Both the position numbers and the translations under genes were made by a program. A DNA stretch of 53,863 nt, taken from the NCBI GenBank assembly GCA_026692705.1, contig JAPLOE010000241.1:4496-58358 (forward strand). Reading direction: 5' to 3'. Every line of letters starts with the position of its first letter. The stretch's first letter is position 1. Shown piece by piece: positions 15,971 to 24,969 of the stretch. Below the pieces are notes generated by a model. The model was not told where the DNA came from, searched no databases, and worked only from the letters and a program-made list of their open reading frames with translations. The DNA comes from Planctomycetota bacterium (lineage in GTDB: Bacteria > Planctomycetota > UBA1135 > GCA-002686595).

Positions 15971-18475
15971 GTGAAACCCTCGCAGACTCGCACAGTTCTC
16001 GCACTTCTCGCGCTCGTGCTGCTCGTCGCGCTCGCCCTGCTCTTGCGCAGCGAAGGCGACGTCGCGGACACCGCGTCAGCTCCCGAGCCGACGCCGCTCG
16101 CCGAGTCCCTCGAGACTGCCTCGTCGGCGTCCGAGTCCGTCGCCGATGCCTCCGAGCCCTCCCGCACCGCTCCTCGCGAAGAACCCGCCGCCGCGGTCAC
16201 TTCCCCCGCTCGCGACGGCCTCTTCCGCGTCCGTGTGCTGCACCACGAGACGCTCGAGCCCATCGCGGGAGCACAGGTGCGCTGGGCGGAGTCGGAGAAA
16301 CTCGCCGACCCGCGACGCTCTCCGTTCGTGTTCGATCCAAACATCGAGGAACGTTGGACGGAGCACGGACACTTCGACACGAGCGACGCCTCCGGCGAGA
16401 TCTGGATCGATCCGCCCGCGGAGCAGTTTCGGGTCGAGGCGACACGGGGCAACTTGTCCGGCGGAGCCTATCTCTGGCGAGGACGTCCCGACGATTTCCA
16501 AGTCTTGCTTGGGCCAGATGACGAGCTGCGGGTCGAGGTCGTCGACGCCGGCGGGCGCCCTGCGGCCGGTGTCGGTGTTGCGGTCTCTGCCGCGGGCGCC
16601 ACGAACGTCTTCCACAAGCCCACCGCCATCACCGGGGCGGATGGCCTCGCGTTGCTGAACGGCGCCCGTCGCAATGCGCTCGGCGGAGGGGATGGCCCGC
16701 TGCGTGTGCGCGCCTGCACCGTTGCATCGGCGCCCGTCGAGCGGATCATCGATTCCCGGCCGTGGCCGGACGGTGTGGTGCGCCTCGAGCTGTCGCCCGT
16801 CGGTTCGCTCCGCATTCGCTGCGTGGACCCGAGCGGTGAGCGGATCCACGAGAACGTGATCGTGACGCTTTCGACCGGTCAGGTCGGCGTCTTCGGCGAG
16901 ACCACCATGTGGATTGCGGAGGAAGGTGAACTCGAGCTGCCATGGGTCGCACTCGGAGAGACGCTCAACCTCAACGCGAACACGGTGGCCGCGGACGCGC
17001 ATCGCTCGGCCAAGGCGACGCGCATCGCCGGGCCGCTGGTCGCAGGAGAGCGTGTCGAGGTCGAGCTCGTGCTCGAGTTCCCGCCGTTTCGGCTCAGCGG
17101 TCGCGCGCTGCGGCCCGACGGCATGCCGCTCGAGACCACGCAGATTCAGCTGACTTCCGGACCTGGCGCGAGCACATTGGGCACGACGCGTACCGATGCG
17201 GCCGGGCGATTTGAGTTCAGGCTCACGTACTGGCCGCTCGAGTCCTCCAAGCCGTTCGCGCTCGTCGCCGCGGACCTTGGACTCGATGCACCGCTCGAGC
17301 TTCCGATCAAGCCGAGCGATGCGGACTTCCATGTCGGGGACGTGCTGTTCGTGGAGCTGCCGACACTCGTCACCGGAAGGGTGGTCGACCCTGGCGGTCG
17401 CGGCATCGGCAGCGCGTACGTCCGGGTCGAGGCGCGCCCGCGTGGTTTCGATCCGTCGAAGTTCGAGCCGGAACCGGGTGCTGCGCTCGTCGAATGGCAG
17501 CTCGATCCGCACGCCAAGGCGACGAGCGATGGCGACGGGCGCTTCGTGCTCCGAAGGAAATCGGATGGCAGCGACTGTCGGCTGCGGGCGGGCGCAATGG
17601 GCTTTCAGGCGGCCGATCCGATTGAGCTCGCGCCAGAGATGCGCGACATCGAGATCGTCCTGCAACCCGGGGTTCCGCCGGTCGTCGGTCGCGTGCTCGT
17701 GGGCAGTCACGACGCGACGACGCACCTGAAGCTGGTGGCGAGCTCGGGCAAGGCGCACTGGCGCGGTGCCGGGCGTTTCGAGATCGAGCGCGAAAGCACG
17801 GATCCGATCGACCTCGAGCTCTTCACCGATGGCGAGAGCTCGACCGCCGAGGCGCCGCTCGTTCGCATCGAGGGCATCCGCGAGGCCAAGGACCCGCGCC
17901 TCTCGAGCATCGACTTGCGGCCCCTGCTTTACGAGTTCCGTTTCGAGGTCCTGCCGCCTCCGGGTTGCTCGATCCGCAACCTGACGGTCTCGGCCGCCTT
18001 GCCCGAGAAGATGGTCTGGAGCTTCAACTCCGGGCCGAGCGTGCTCGTGCTTGTTCCCAAGGCTCTTCTCGACGGCGATCCGCGGCTCGTCGTGCGTCTC
18101 GTGCACGATGACCTGCCTCCCGTGCGGTTCGAGCACGTCGCCGACGGTGCCCGACTGCAGCTCTCGAACTACCCCTCGCTCGAGCTGCGCGTCCCCGAAA
18201 CGCTGCCCGCCGCTTCCGGAGAGTTCACCTACTCGATTCTGGCGCGGTGCACCGGAACTCCGCCCGCCCTGACGTCCATCCTCGCCGGTCGCTCCGGCCG
18301 CATGGCGCTCAAGTCCCCCGGCGAATGGCGCGTCAGCTGGCGAGTCGGCAACAACGGCAAGGAGCTGACGGTTTGCACGGTCGTCGTCGGCACCGAGGAC
18401 GTCGTGTGCGAACTCGACGCCACGCCCGAAGCTGTCGCGACGGAAATCGCGCGGCACAAGGCGAAGCGCAAGTGA
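15971..18475 (+). CDS. Membrane-anchored carboxypeptidase-regulatory-like repeat protein 1
   Basis: 834 residues from a GTG at 15971. A short basic start and one helix at about residues 9-26 (VLALLALVLLVALALLL) act as signal anchor. An Ala/Ser/Pro/Glu-rich linker follows, then about 750 residues of beta-sandwich repeats. Typical repeat openings are LSGRALRPDGMPLETTQIQL and VTGRVVDPGGRGIGSAYVRV. The N-terminal repeat (VRVLHHETLEPIAGAQVRWA) and the segment DPRLSSIDLRPL match those of the two neighbours, so this is a paralogue of the ectodomain of the sigma-fusion protein. No catalytic site is seen. It is probably exposed outside the inner membrane and may bind a ligand or partner. A hairpin separates it from the sigma gene, so co-transcription is likely but not certain. 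Confidence 0.75.
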   Translation: MKPSQTRTVLALLALVLLVALALLLRSEGDVADTASAPEPTPLAESLETASSASESVADASEPSRTAPREEPAAAVTSPARDGLFRVRVLHHETLEPIAGAQVRWAESEKLADPRRSPFVFDPNIEERWTEHGHFDTSDASGEIWIDPPAEQFRVEATRGNLSGGAYLWRGRPDDFQVLLGPDDELRVEVVDAGGRPAAGVGVAVSAAGATNVFHKPTAITGADGLALLNGARRNALGGGDGPLRVRACTVASAPVERIIDSRPWPDGVVRLELSPVGSLRIRCVDPSGERIHENVIVTLSTGQVGVFGETTMWIAEEGELELPWVALGETLNLNANTVAADAHRSAKATRIAGPLVAGERVEVELVLEFPPFRLSGRALRPDGMPLETTQIQLTSGPGASTLGTTRTDAAGRFEFRLTYWPLESSKPFALVAADLGLDAPLELPIKPSDADFHVGDVLFVELPTLVTGRVVDPGGRGIGSAYVRVEARPRGFDPSKFEPEPGAALVEWQLDPHAKATSDGDGRFVLRRKSDGSDCRLRAGAMGFQAADPIELAPEMRDIEIVLQPGVPPVVGRVLVGSHDATTHLKLVASSGKAHWRGAGRFEIERESTDPIDLELFTDGESSTAEAPLVRIEGIREAKDPRLSSIDLRPLLYEFRFEVLPPPGCSIRNLTVSAALPEKMVWSFNSGPSVLVLVPKALLDGDPRLVVRLVHDDLPPVRFEHVADGARLQLSNYPSLELRVPETLPAASGEFTYSILARCTGTPPALTSILAGRSGRMALKSPGEWRVSWRVGNNGKELTVCTVVVGTEDVVCELDATPEAVATEIARHKAKRK

Positions 18476-18584
18476 AGACGCGGCGCGGGAGCCGTGCAGC
18501 GCGCCCTGTCCACGGGAGTGCGAGCGAGGTACAAACGTCGGCCCCGGGCGAGGCGGTGAGCCGTTGCGTCGAGATTTCTTCGGA

Positions 18585-21119
18585 ATGGGAGCCCAATTGA
18601 AGCGTTCGCTGTCGCGCGGCCTCGCGGCGCTGCTCGTGCTCGCGTTGGTGCTCGTTCTCGTGTTCCTTTCGCGCGAGCGCGGCGGCGAGAGCGCGCAGCT
18701 CGGCGGTGCGGCGGGTGCGGAGCTCGTGCAGGAGCCGCGCGCGACCGCCAAGGACACGGCGCCCGCTGCGTTGGACTCCAACTCGGCCGTGGAGCGCGAA
18801 ATCGCGCCGGAATCCGCTCCAACGAGCGCCGCTCCGTCCCCCACCGACACGATCCTCGTGCGTGTCGTCGACTGCGAACGCTTCGAGCCCGTCGCGGGCG
18901 CGGAAGTGCGCTGGGCGAGCTGGGACTGGATCGCGCAATCATCCTCCGTCTACTCGGTCGACAGCGTGACGCAGGGCGCGCGAGTGCTCGAGGGAGGACT
19001 CGTCGGACAGACGGACGCGCAGGGGCAGATCCGCCTGCCGAAGCCGGACTCGAGGTTGCTCGTGCAGAGTTCGGCACCGGGGCGGTGGGGACAAGCCTAC
19101 GTGTCGCCGGGGACGACGGTACCGACCGAGCTGGTGCTGGCACCCGACGGCGATCTGCTCGTCGAGGTCGTCGACAAGCGCGGGACACCCGTCGCGGGCG
19201 TGCGGGTGGGCGCGCGCAGGGCTGCGGAGCTGCGCTCGTTCATCAGCGTCAATGCGGACACCGGTCCCAACGGGTTGGCGCGGCTTCCTCATGCGCGGGC
19301 CCAGCTGCTCGCCGGCGCGGAGAATGGCACTCTGCTCGTCACCGTGGTGAGCGCGGATCCTGAAGCGCCGCGCGCGCTCGTGAGTGTTCCTCCGTGGCCG
19401 AGCGCGCCCGTTCGCTTGAGGCTGGGAGAGACCGGCACCGTCGTCGTGAACGTCGTCGACGCGGCCGGCGCGATGGTCGTGGAGCCGGCCGAGGTGCAGT
19501 TGAGCACGCAGCGACCGGGTGAGCAGTCCTCCACGTTGCACGCCTTCGCACCTCGCGGCACGGCGACGTTCGAGCACATGCCGCTGGGAGCGCAGCTCTC
19601 GATCTTCGCGTTTCCGCGGCTGGGCGGAGGCGTGTCAGGAGCGGGAGCGAGAGCCGCGGGCCCGAGCTCGGGCGGGGAACGGGTGGTGGTCTCCGTGCCG
19701 ATCTGCGTTCCTCCCCCGACGCTGTCGGGCCGCGCGCTGGATGAGCGCGGGGAGCCACTCGCGCACGCTGAACTCTCGCTCTCCGTGCGCGAGGCGTCGC
19801 CGTTGCCGTCGCTCGCAGGGGAGCAGTCGACGCGAACCGACGAGGAGGGTCGATTCGAGGTGAAGTTCACTGAGAAGCCCTCGGACAAGGGCCCGGGGCT
19901 CGTGCTCGTCGTGCGCGCGGGCGAGCTCGCTCTCGAGGGCGTCGTGCCCTTCTCCGTGGCTGCGTCCGGAACTCTCGGCGACATCCGGCTTTCGCCCGCG
20001 CCGCGCCTCGTCGCGGGTCGTGTCGTCGACGAGGCTGGCGCAGGAATCGCTGGCGCGCCAGTCACCCTGCTGCGCTTCGCGCTCGAACCGGACCAGAGCG
20101 AATCCGAAGTCGAGATCGCGGGCGGAATGGCGCAGGTCGAGTGGGAAACGGATCGCTTGCGGACGGCGCGCTCCGATGCTCACGGCAATTTCGAACTTCG
20201 CGTGCTGGAAGCGAGCGGAAAGTACTGCTTGCGCGCGTTCGCTCGAGGGTTCGTCGTCGGTGCACAGGTCCCCTTCGAGATCGGGGCCTCGGATGTCGAG
20301 ATCGTCCTGAAGCGTGAAGTCCCGCCCCTGCGTGGCCGCGTTCTGTTGCCTTCGCCCGAGTCGCTCGAGCGGCTTTCGATCAGCACGGGTCAATGGAGCG
20401 GAACCTTCGACGAGTACGGACGCTTCACGATTCCGCGGCGTTCGGCGGAGCCGCTCGACGTCGTCCTGCGTGCCGATGGCCTTGGGCCGGAGCCTTTCGT
20501 GACGATCGTTCAGGTGAGCGATCCGCAGGATCCGCGGCTCGCCGAGATCGACCTGCGCCCGCTGGTGCAGGCGCTCAGCTTCCGCGTCGTCGGCGACGAC
20601 GGAACTCCGGTGCGGACGGTCAAGGTGTCCGGGTACTCGCGAGCAGGCACCGGATGGCAACTGACGGCCACGGGGCACGTGTGCCTCCTCACGCGCGACT
20701 CGGCCCTCGACCTGCAGCTCAAGGCCGATGGGTACCTGCCCGAGAGCTTCGTCGGCGTGCGCTCCGGAGACGTCCTCGAACTCGTGCGACTCCCGTCGCT
20801 TCGCGTGCGCGTACCCGAACACCTGCCGGAACCCGGAGAAGGTCTCGTGTACGTGGTGCAGGCCACGCTCGAAGGCTCGAAGCGCGAATGGACGACGCTC
20901 CAGTCGGGCCGCGAAGGCCACCTGCGACTGAGCGCGCCGGGCACTTGGAACGTGCTCTGGACGGTGCGCGGCAGCGGCAAGCTGCTGAGCCAAGTTGACC
21001 TCGTCGTCGGCCGCGAGGATGTCGAGTGCGTGCTCGACGCAAAGCTGGCGGATGTCGAGGCGGCGCGGGCGGAGGCGCTGGAGAAGGCTCAGGCGCGCGC
21101 GCGGAAGAGCGTGAAGTAG
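18585..21119 (+). CDS. Membrane-anchored carboxypeptidase-regulatory-like repeat protein 2
   Basis: 844 residues from the ATG at 18585. A TTG at 18564 would add 7 residues, and neither start has a strong ribosome site. It is anchored by a helix at about residues 12-29 (AALLVLALVLVLVFL), followed by a low-complexity linker and beta repeats. Shared signatures are VRVVDCERFEPVAGAEVRWA, LSGRALDERGEPLAHAEL, GRVVDEAGAGIAGAPVTL and DPRLAEIDLRPL. Its layout and length closely follow repeat protein 1, pointing to tandem duplication. The C-terminus ends in an Ala/Arg/Lys-rich stretch. The last 31 bases overlap, tail to tail, the end of the minus-strand radical SAM gene. Function is unknown, and a joint role with the sigma fusion is inferred from position and paralogy. 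Confidence 0.75.
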   Translation: MGAQLKRSLSRGLAALLVLALVLVLVFLSRERGGESAQLGGAAGAELVQEPRATAKDTAPAALDSNSAVEREIAPESAPTSAAPSPTDTILVRVVDCERFEPVAGAEVRWASWDWIAQSSSVYSVDSVTQGARVLEGGLVGQTDAQGQIRLPKPDSRLLVQSSAPGRWGQAYVSPGTTVPTELVLAPDGDLLVEVVDKRGTPVAGVRVGARRAAELRSFISVNADTGPNGLARLPHARAQLLAGAENGTLLVTVVSADPEAPRALVSVPPWPSAPVRLRLGETGTVVVNVVDAAGAMVVEPAEVQLSTQRPGEQSSTLHAFAPRGTATFEHMPLGAQLSIFAFPRLGGGVSGAGARAAGPSSGGERVVVSVPICVPPPTLSGRALDERGEPLAHAELSLSVREASPLPSLAGEQSTRTDEEGRFEVKFTEKPSDKGPGLVLVVRAGELALEGVVPFSVAASGTLGDIRLSPAPRLVAGRVVDEAGAGIAGAPVTLLRFALEPDQSESEVEIAGGMAQVEWETDRLRTARSDAHGNFELRVLEASGKYCLRAFARGFVVGAQVPFEIGASDVEIVLKREVPPLRGRVLLPSPESLERLSISTGQWSGTFDEYGRFTIPRRSAEPLDVVLRADGLGPEPFVTIVQVSDPQDPRLAEIDLRPLVQALSFRVVGDDGTPVRTVKVSGYSRAGTGWQLTATGHVCLLTRDSALDLQLKADGYLPESFVGVRSGDVLELVRLPSLRVRVPEHLPEPGEGLVYVVQATLEGSKREWTTLQSGREGHLRLSAPGTWNVLWTVRGSGKLLSQVDLVVGREDVECVLDAKLADVEAARAEALEKAQARARKSVK

Positions 21120-22495
21120 CGCACGACCTTGCCCGCGAGACGCAGCGGGTGGCGCAGCTCGCGGGCGAGGCGGCGCGGGCGGCGGTAGAAGCGGCGGTAG
21201 GCCTCGCGGATCTTGGCCTCGATCTGGGCGGCGCTCATGAACTCGTTGCCTTCGAGCGCCTTGAAGCCGGTCATGGTGGCGTAGTCGAAGTCGCGCTCGC
21301 CCTTGAGCATCTTGTAGAGCGGCGTGCCCGGGTAGGCGGTGACGGCGCAGAACTGCACCTGGTCGGGGTCGCAGCGCTCGACGAGGCGCAGCGTGTCCTC
21401 GACCATCGCCGGCGTTTCCTCGGGGAAGCCGATCATGCAGAAGGCGCGCGTCTCGATGCCGAGCTCGCGCGCGTCGCTGAAGACCTTCACGGCCTGCTCG
21501 TGGTCGAGCAGCTTGGCGCCGCAGTGCTTGCGCTGGATCGTCTCGTTGCCCGACTCGACGCCGAGCGAGATGTGGACGCAGCCGGCCTTGGCCATCTTCT
21601 CGAGCAGCGCGCGGTCGAGCACTTTGACGGCGGTCTCGCACTGCCACTTGAGGTCGAGCTTCTCCGCGAGAATGCCGTCGCAGATCTCGTGCACGCGGTC
21701 CTTGCGCGTGGTGAAGATCGGGTCGCGGAAGACCACGTGGTGCACCTTGTGCACGCGCACGATCTCCACGAGCTCCTTCAGCACGTTCTGCGGGCTGCGG
21801 AAGCGGAAGCGCAGGCCCTGCGCGAGCGTGTAGCCGCAGAACGAGCAGTCGAGCGGGCAACCGCGCGAGCTCTTGACGGTCGTGATCGGCCCCTCGACGC
21901 CGGGGAAGCGGTACAGCTCGTTGCGCAGCAGGTGCCGCGCGGGCAGCGGCAGGCTGTCGAGGTCCTTGATCTTGTCGCGCTCGGGCTCGTGCACGATCTC
22001 GCCGTCGGAGCGCTTCCAAGTGATGCCCTCGACGCCGGCGAAGCCCTCGCCGGCCGCGACGCGCCGCGCGAGGTCGCGCACGGTGTGCTCGGGCTCGCCG
22101 CGCACGACGCAGTCGACGTTGTCCTGCGCAAAGATCTCGCCGGGCGTGAACGTCACCTGGCTCCCGAGGATCGCGACCGGCACCTTGAGGCGCTCGCGCA
22201 GCGTGCGCGCGATGGCGAGGTCGCGGTCGAGCGAGGTCGACGAACTGTCGAGCGCGATGAACGCCGGTCGTTCGGCCACGATCGCCGCGACGGTCGCGTC
22301 GGCGTCGAGCCCACTCGCGTCCGCGTCGAGGATGCGCAGCTCGTGCCCCTCGGCCTCGAGCACGCTCGCGACGTGCGCGAGCTCGATCGGCGGGTAGAGC
22401 AGCCCGGGATTGACCGCCATGCCAAAGCCCCCCATCAGCCCGCGGCTGACGCGGAACTCCGGAGGTGACGGTGGGCTGAGGAGGACGATCTTCAC
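21089..22495 (-). CDS. B12-binding-domain radical SAM protein
   Basis: 468 residues from a GTG at 22495. Residues 1 to about 145 form a cobalamin-binding-like Rossmann domain (LYPPIELAHVASVLEAEGHE, then DCVVRGEPEHTV). The radical SAM domain starts at about 200 with the 4Fe-4S motif CPLDCSFC (C213, C217, C220). It continues with HISLGVESGNETIQRKHCG and CMIGFPEETPAMVEDTLRL. The basic C-terminus (YRRFYRRPRRLARELRHPL) is common in this group. Members include methyltransferases and cyclases such as BchE- and HpnP-like enzymes. The exact reaction cannot be named. It lies after pheT on the same strand, behind a strong hairpin, so it is probably transcribed separately. Confidence 0.88.
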   Translation of the reverse strand: MKIVLLSPPSPPEFRVSRGLMGGFGMAVNPGLLYPPIELAHVASVLEAEGHELRILDADASGLDADATVAAIVAERPAFIALDSSSTSLDRDLAIARTLRERLKVPVAILGSQVTFTPGEIFAQDNVDCVVRGEPEHTVRDLARRVAAGEGFAGVEGITWKRSDGEIVHEPERDKIKDLDSLPLPARHLLRNELYRFPGVEGPITTVKSSRGCPLDCSFCGYTLAQGLRFRFRSPQNVLKELVEIVRVHKVHHVVFRDPIFTTRKDRVHEICDGILAEKLDLKWQCETAVKVLDRALLEKMAKAGCVHISLGVESGNETIQRKHCGAKLLDHEQAVKVFSDARELGIETRAFCMIGFPEETPAMVEDTLRLVERCDPDQVQFCAVTAYPGTPLYKMLKGERDFDYATMTGFKALEGNEFMSAAQIEAKIREAYRRFYRRPRRLARELRHPLRLAGKVVRYFTLFRARA

Positions 22496-22500
22496 GGGCT

Positions 22501-22560
22501 GGCGGGAGCGATGGGGAGCGGACTCTTCGGCCCGCTCCCTACCTGAACTCTACTCCCGCC
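22501..22560 (-). terminator. Nested inverted repeats at the end of pheT
   Basis: Inner stem GGGAGCGG/CCGCTCCC (22514-22521 with 22532-22539, 10-base loop). Outer arms GGCGGGAG/CTCCCGCC (22501-22508 with 22553-22560) include the last bases of pheT. No U-run follows on the minus strand, so it may be a factor-assisted terminator or an mRNA-stabilising structure. Confidence 0.5.
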
Positions 22561-24967
22561 GCAACTCGCCGCCCAGTTCGCCCGCGGCGCGCTCGACGCG
22601 CTCGAGGAACTTCTTGACGTCGGCCTCGTTCAGGGTGCGGTCAGGGGCCTGCAGCGTGACGTGCCAGGCGAGCGACTTGCGTCCGGCGCCCAGGCGCTCG
22701 CCCGCGAACACGTCGAACAGTTCCAGCCCGCCGACGAGGCCCTTGCCGCAGGCCTCGAGCTTGGCCTTGACCTCGCCCGCGGGGCGATCCTCCGGCAGCG
22801 CGAGCGCCACGTCGACACGGGTCGCGGGGAACTGCGGCACTGGCGTGTAGCGGCGCGCGCGCACGGGCGCGGCGAGCAGCGCGTCGATCGACAGGAGCGC
22901 GACCGCGACGTCGCTCTCGAGCTCGCCCGCGAGCCCGAGCGCTCGCGCGAGGCCCGGCTCGAGCATCGCCACCACGCCGGCATCTTCCGCAGCCTCGCCG
23001 AAGCGCAGCGCCACGGCACGGCCGGGGTGCGCCCACGTCGGCGCCGCCTCGCAGCGCACGAACTTCGTCGCCTCGAGGCCGAGCGAACGCACGAGATCCT
23101 CGACGACGCTCTCCAGCGTGCTGAGCGCGTTGTCGTCGAAACGTGCGTCCTTGGCGCGCGCAGGCCGCGCAAGCGCGAGCGCGACCTCGTGCAGTTCCTT
23201 CGGCTCGTCGCCGTCCTGCGGCACGTAACCCTTGCCGACCTCGAAGAGCCGCACTTCGCCGACGCGACGGCGGTTGGGCTCGAGCAGCGCGAGCAGGCTC
23301 GTCGCGACGCTGCGGCGCACGCGCGACGCACCGTCGGTGATCGGGTTCTGCACCTGCACGTGCTCGACCGAGTTCAGCGCGAGCTTCTCGACGAGCGCGT
23401 CGGGCACGAACGAGTAGCTGATCTGCTGGCGGAAGCGAGCGCTGCCCGCGAGGCGATCCTCGATCGCGCGCACGATGCGGCGGCGCTCGTCGCGCGGCGG
23501 CGGCACGAGCGCGCCGGTCATCGGCTGCTCGGGGACGTTCCCGTAGCGGAAGATGCGGCCGACTTCCTCGACGAGGTCCTGCTCGATGCCGATGTCCTTC
23601 GTCGCGCGGATCGAAGGCACGGAGACCTCGAGCGCGTCGCCCGCGGGCTTCACGCCGAATCCAAGTCGAACGAGGGTGTCCGTGATCGCCGCGTCGTCGA
23701 TCGGCGCGCCGAGCAGCTGGCGCACGCGCGAGCCACGCAGGCGGATCGTCTTGGCCGCGCTCTTCCACGTGCCGACATCGGTCACCGGCGCCGCGATGCG
23801 CACTTCCGGTTGTTCGGTCTGCAGCAGCCGCACGAGGTGCGCGGCGGCCTTCGGAACGAGCTCGGGATCGAGCGTCTTCTCGAAACGCGCCGACGCGTCG
23901 GTGCGCAGCGCGAGCCGCGACGACGTGCGGCGCACGGTCGGCGCATGGAACGCGGCGACCTCGAGCACGAGCCGCGACGTGTCGCCTTCGACCTTCGAGC
24001 CGTCACCGCCCATGATGCCGGCGAGCGCGACGGGCTCGTCACCGTTGCAGATGAGCAGGTCACTCGGCCCCAGCTTGCGCTCGAGCTCGTCGAGCGTCTT
24101 GAGCGTCTCACCTTCGCGCGCCTTGCGCACGACGATGCCCTGCGGGCCGATCTTGCGCGCGTCGAACAGGTGGTTGGGCTGCCCGAGGTCGAGCATCACG
24201 AAGTTCGAGAGGTCGACGAGCAGGTCGATCGGCCGCTGGCCGACGGCGAGCAGCAGGCTCTTGAGCCACAGCGGGCTCCGCGTGGCGCGCGCGCCTTCGA
24301 CGACGAGCGCCATGTAGCGCGAGCACGCGTCGCTCTCGATGCGCACGGGACAGGCCGTGCCCGTTCCGGCGGCCGGCAGCGTGAAGTCGAGCGGCTTGAG
24401 CGGCCGGCGCAGGATCGCGGCGAGCTCGGCGGCGATGCCGCGGTGCCCCCACAGGTCCGGACGGTGCGTGACCGACTTGTTGTCGATCTCGATCACCCAG
24501 TCACCGAGTCCGAGCGCGTCGGCGACGCGCGTGCCGACCTTGGAGCCCGCGGGCAGTTCCCAGATGCCGTCGTGCTCGAGCCCGAGCCCGAGCTCGCGCT
24601 CCGAACAGATCATCCCGTTCGACTCGACGCCGCGGATCTTGGACTTCTTGATCTTGAAGTCGCCGGGCAACGCCGTGCCCGCGGTCGCGACCGCGACGGT
24701 GAGCCCAGCGCGCACGTTGGGCGCGCCGCACACGATCTGCAGCGGCTCTCCGGCGCCGACGTCGACCTTGCACACCGACAGCTTGTCGGCGTCGGGGTGC
24801 TTCTCGCGCTCGAGCACGTGGCCGATCGTCACGTCGGAAAGGTGCGGCAGGAACGGCTCGACACCTTCGACCTCCGCGGTCGAGAGCGTCAGTTCCTTCG
24901 CGATGTCGACAGCGCTCGCGCCCGTCAGGTCGACGTGCCGCGCCAGCCAGCGGTAGCTCAGTTTCAT
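22550..24967 (-). CDS. pheT: Phenylalanine--tRNA ligase beta subunit
   Basis: 805 residues, the normal length for bacterial PheT, from MKLSYRWLARHVDL. Domains in order are an N-terminal B1 core and tRNA-binding EMAP-like domain (about 40-150, with HPDADKLSVCKVDVG and SNGMICSERELGLG), and the B3/B4 editing region (SRYMALVVEGA...LVDLSNFVMLDLGQPNHLFDA). The B5 domain and the catalytic-like core (EQDLVEEVGRIFRYGNVPEQ) come next, followed by a C-terminal FDX-ACB anticodon-binding domain. It forms the alpha2-beta2 enzyme with PheS and charges tRNA-Phe in the cytoplasm. It begins 2 bases after the pheS stop, so the two are co-translated. Confidence 0.97.
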   Translation of the reverse strand: MKLSYRWLARHVDLTGASAVDIAKELTLSTAEVEGVEPFLPHLSDVTIGHVLEREKHPDADKLSVCKVDVGAGEPLQIVCGAPNVRAGLTVAVATAGTALPGDFKIKKSKIRGVESNGMICSERELGLGLEHDGIWELPAGSKVGTRVADALGLGDWVIEIDNKSVTHRPDLWGHRGIAAELAAILRRPLKPLDFTLPAAGTGTACPVRIESDACSRYMALVVEGARATRSPLWLKSLLLAVGQRPIDLLVDLSNFVMLDLGQPNHLFDARKIGPQGIVVRKAREGETLKTLDELERKLGPSDLLICNGDEPVALAGIMGGDGSKVEGDTSRLVLEVAAFHAPTVRRTSSRLALRTDASARFEKTLDPELVPKAAAHLVRLLQTEQPEVRIAAPVTDVGTWKSAAKTIRLRGSRVRQLLGAPIDDAAITDTLVRLGFGVKPAGDALEVSVPSIRATKDIGIEQDLVEEVGRIFRYGNVPEQPMTGALVPPPRDERRRIVRAIEDRLAGSARFRQQISYSFVPDALVEKLALNSVEHVQVQNPITDGASRVRRSVATSLLALLEPNRRRVGEVRLFEVGKGYVPQDGDEPKELHEVALALARPARAKDARFDDNALSTLESVVEDLVRSLGLEATKFVRCEAAPTWAHPGRAVALRFGEAAEDAGVVAMLEPGLARALGLAGELESDVAVALLSIDALLAAPVRARRYTPVPQFPATRVDVALALPEDRPAGEVKAKLEACGKGLVGGLELFDVFAGERLGAGRKSLAWHVTLQAPDRTLNEADVKKFLERVERAAGELGGELRRE

Positions 24968-24969
24968 GG

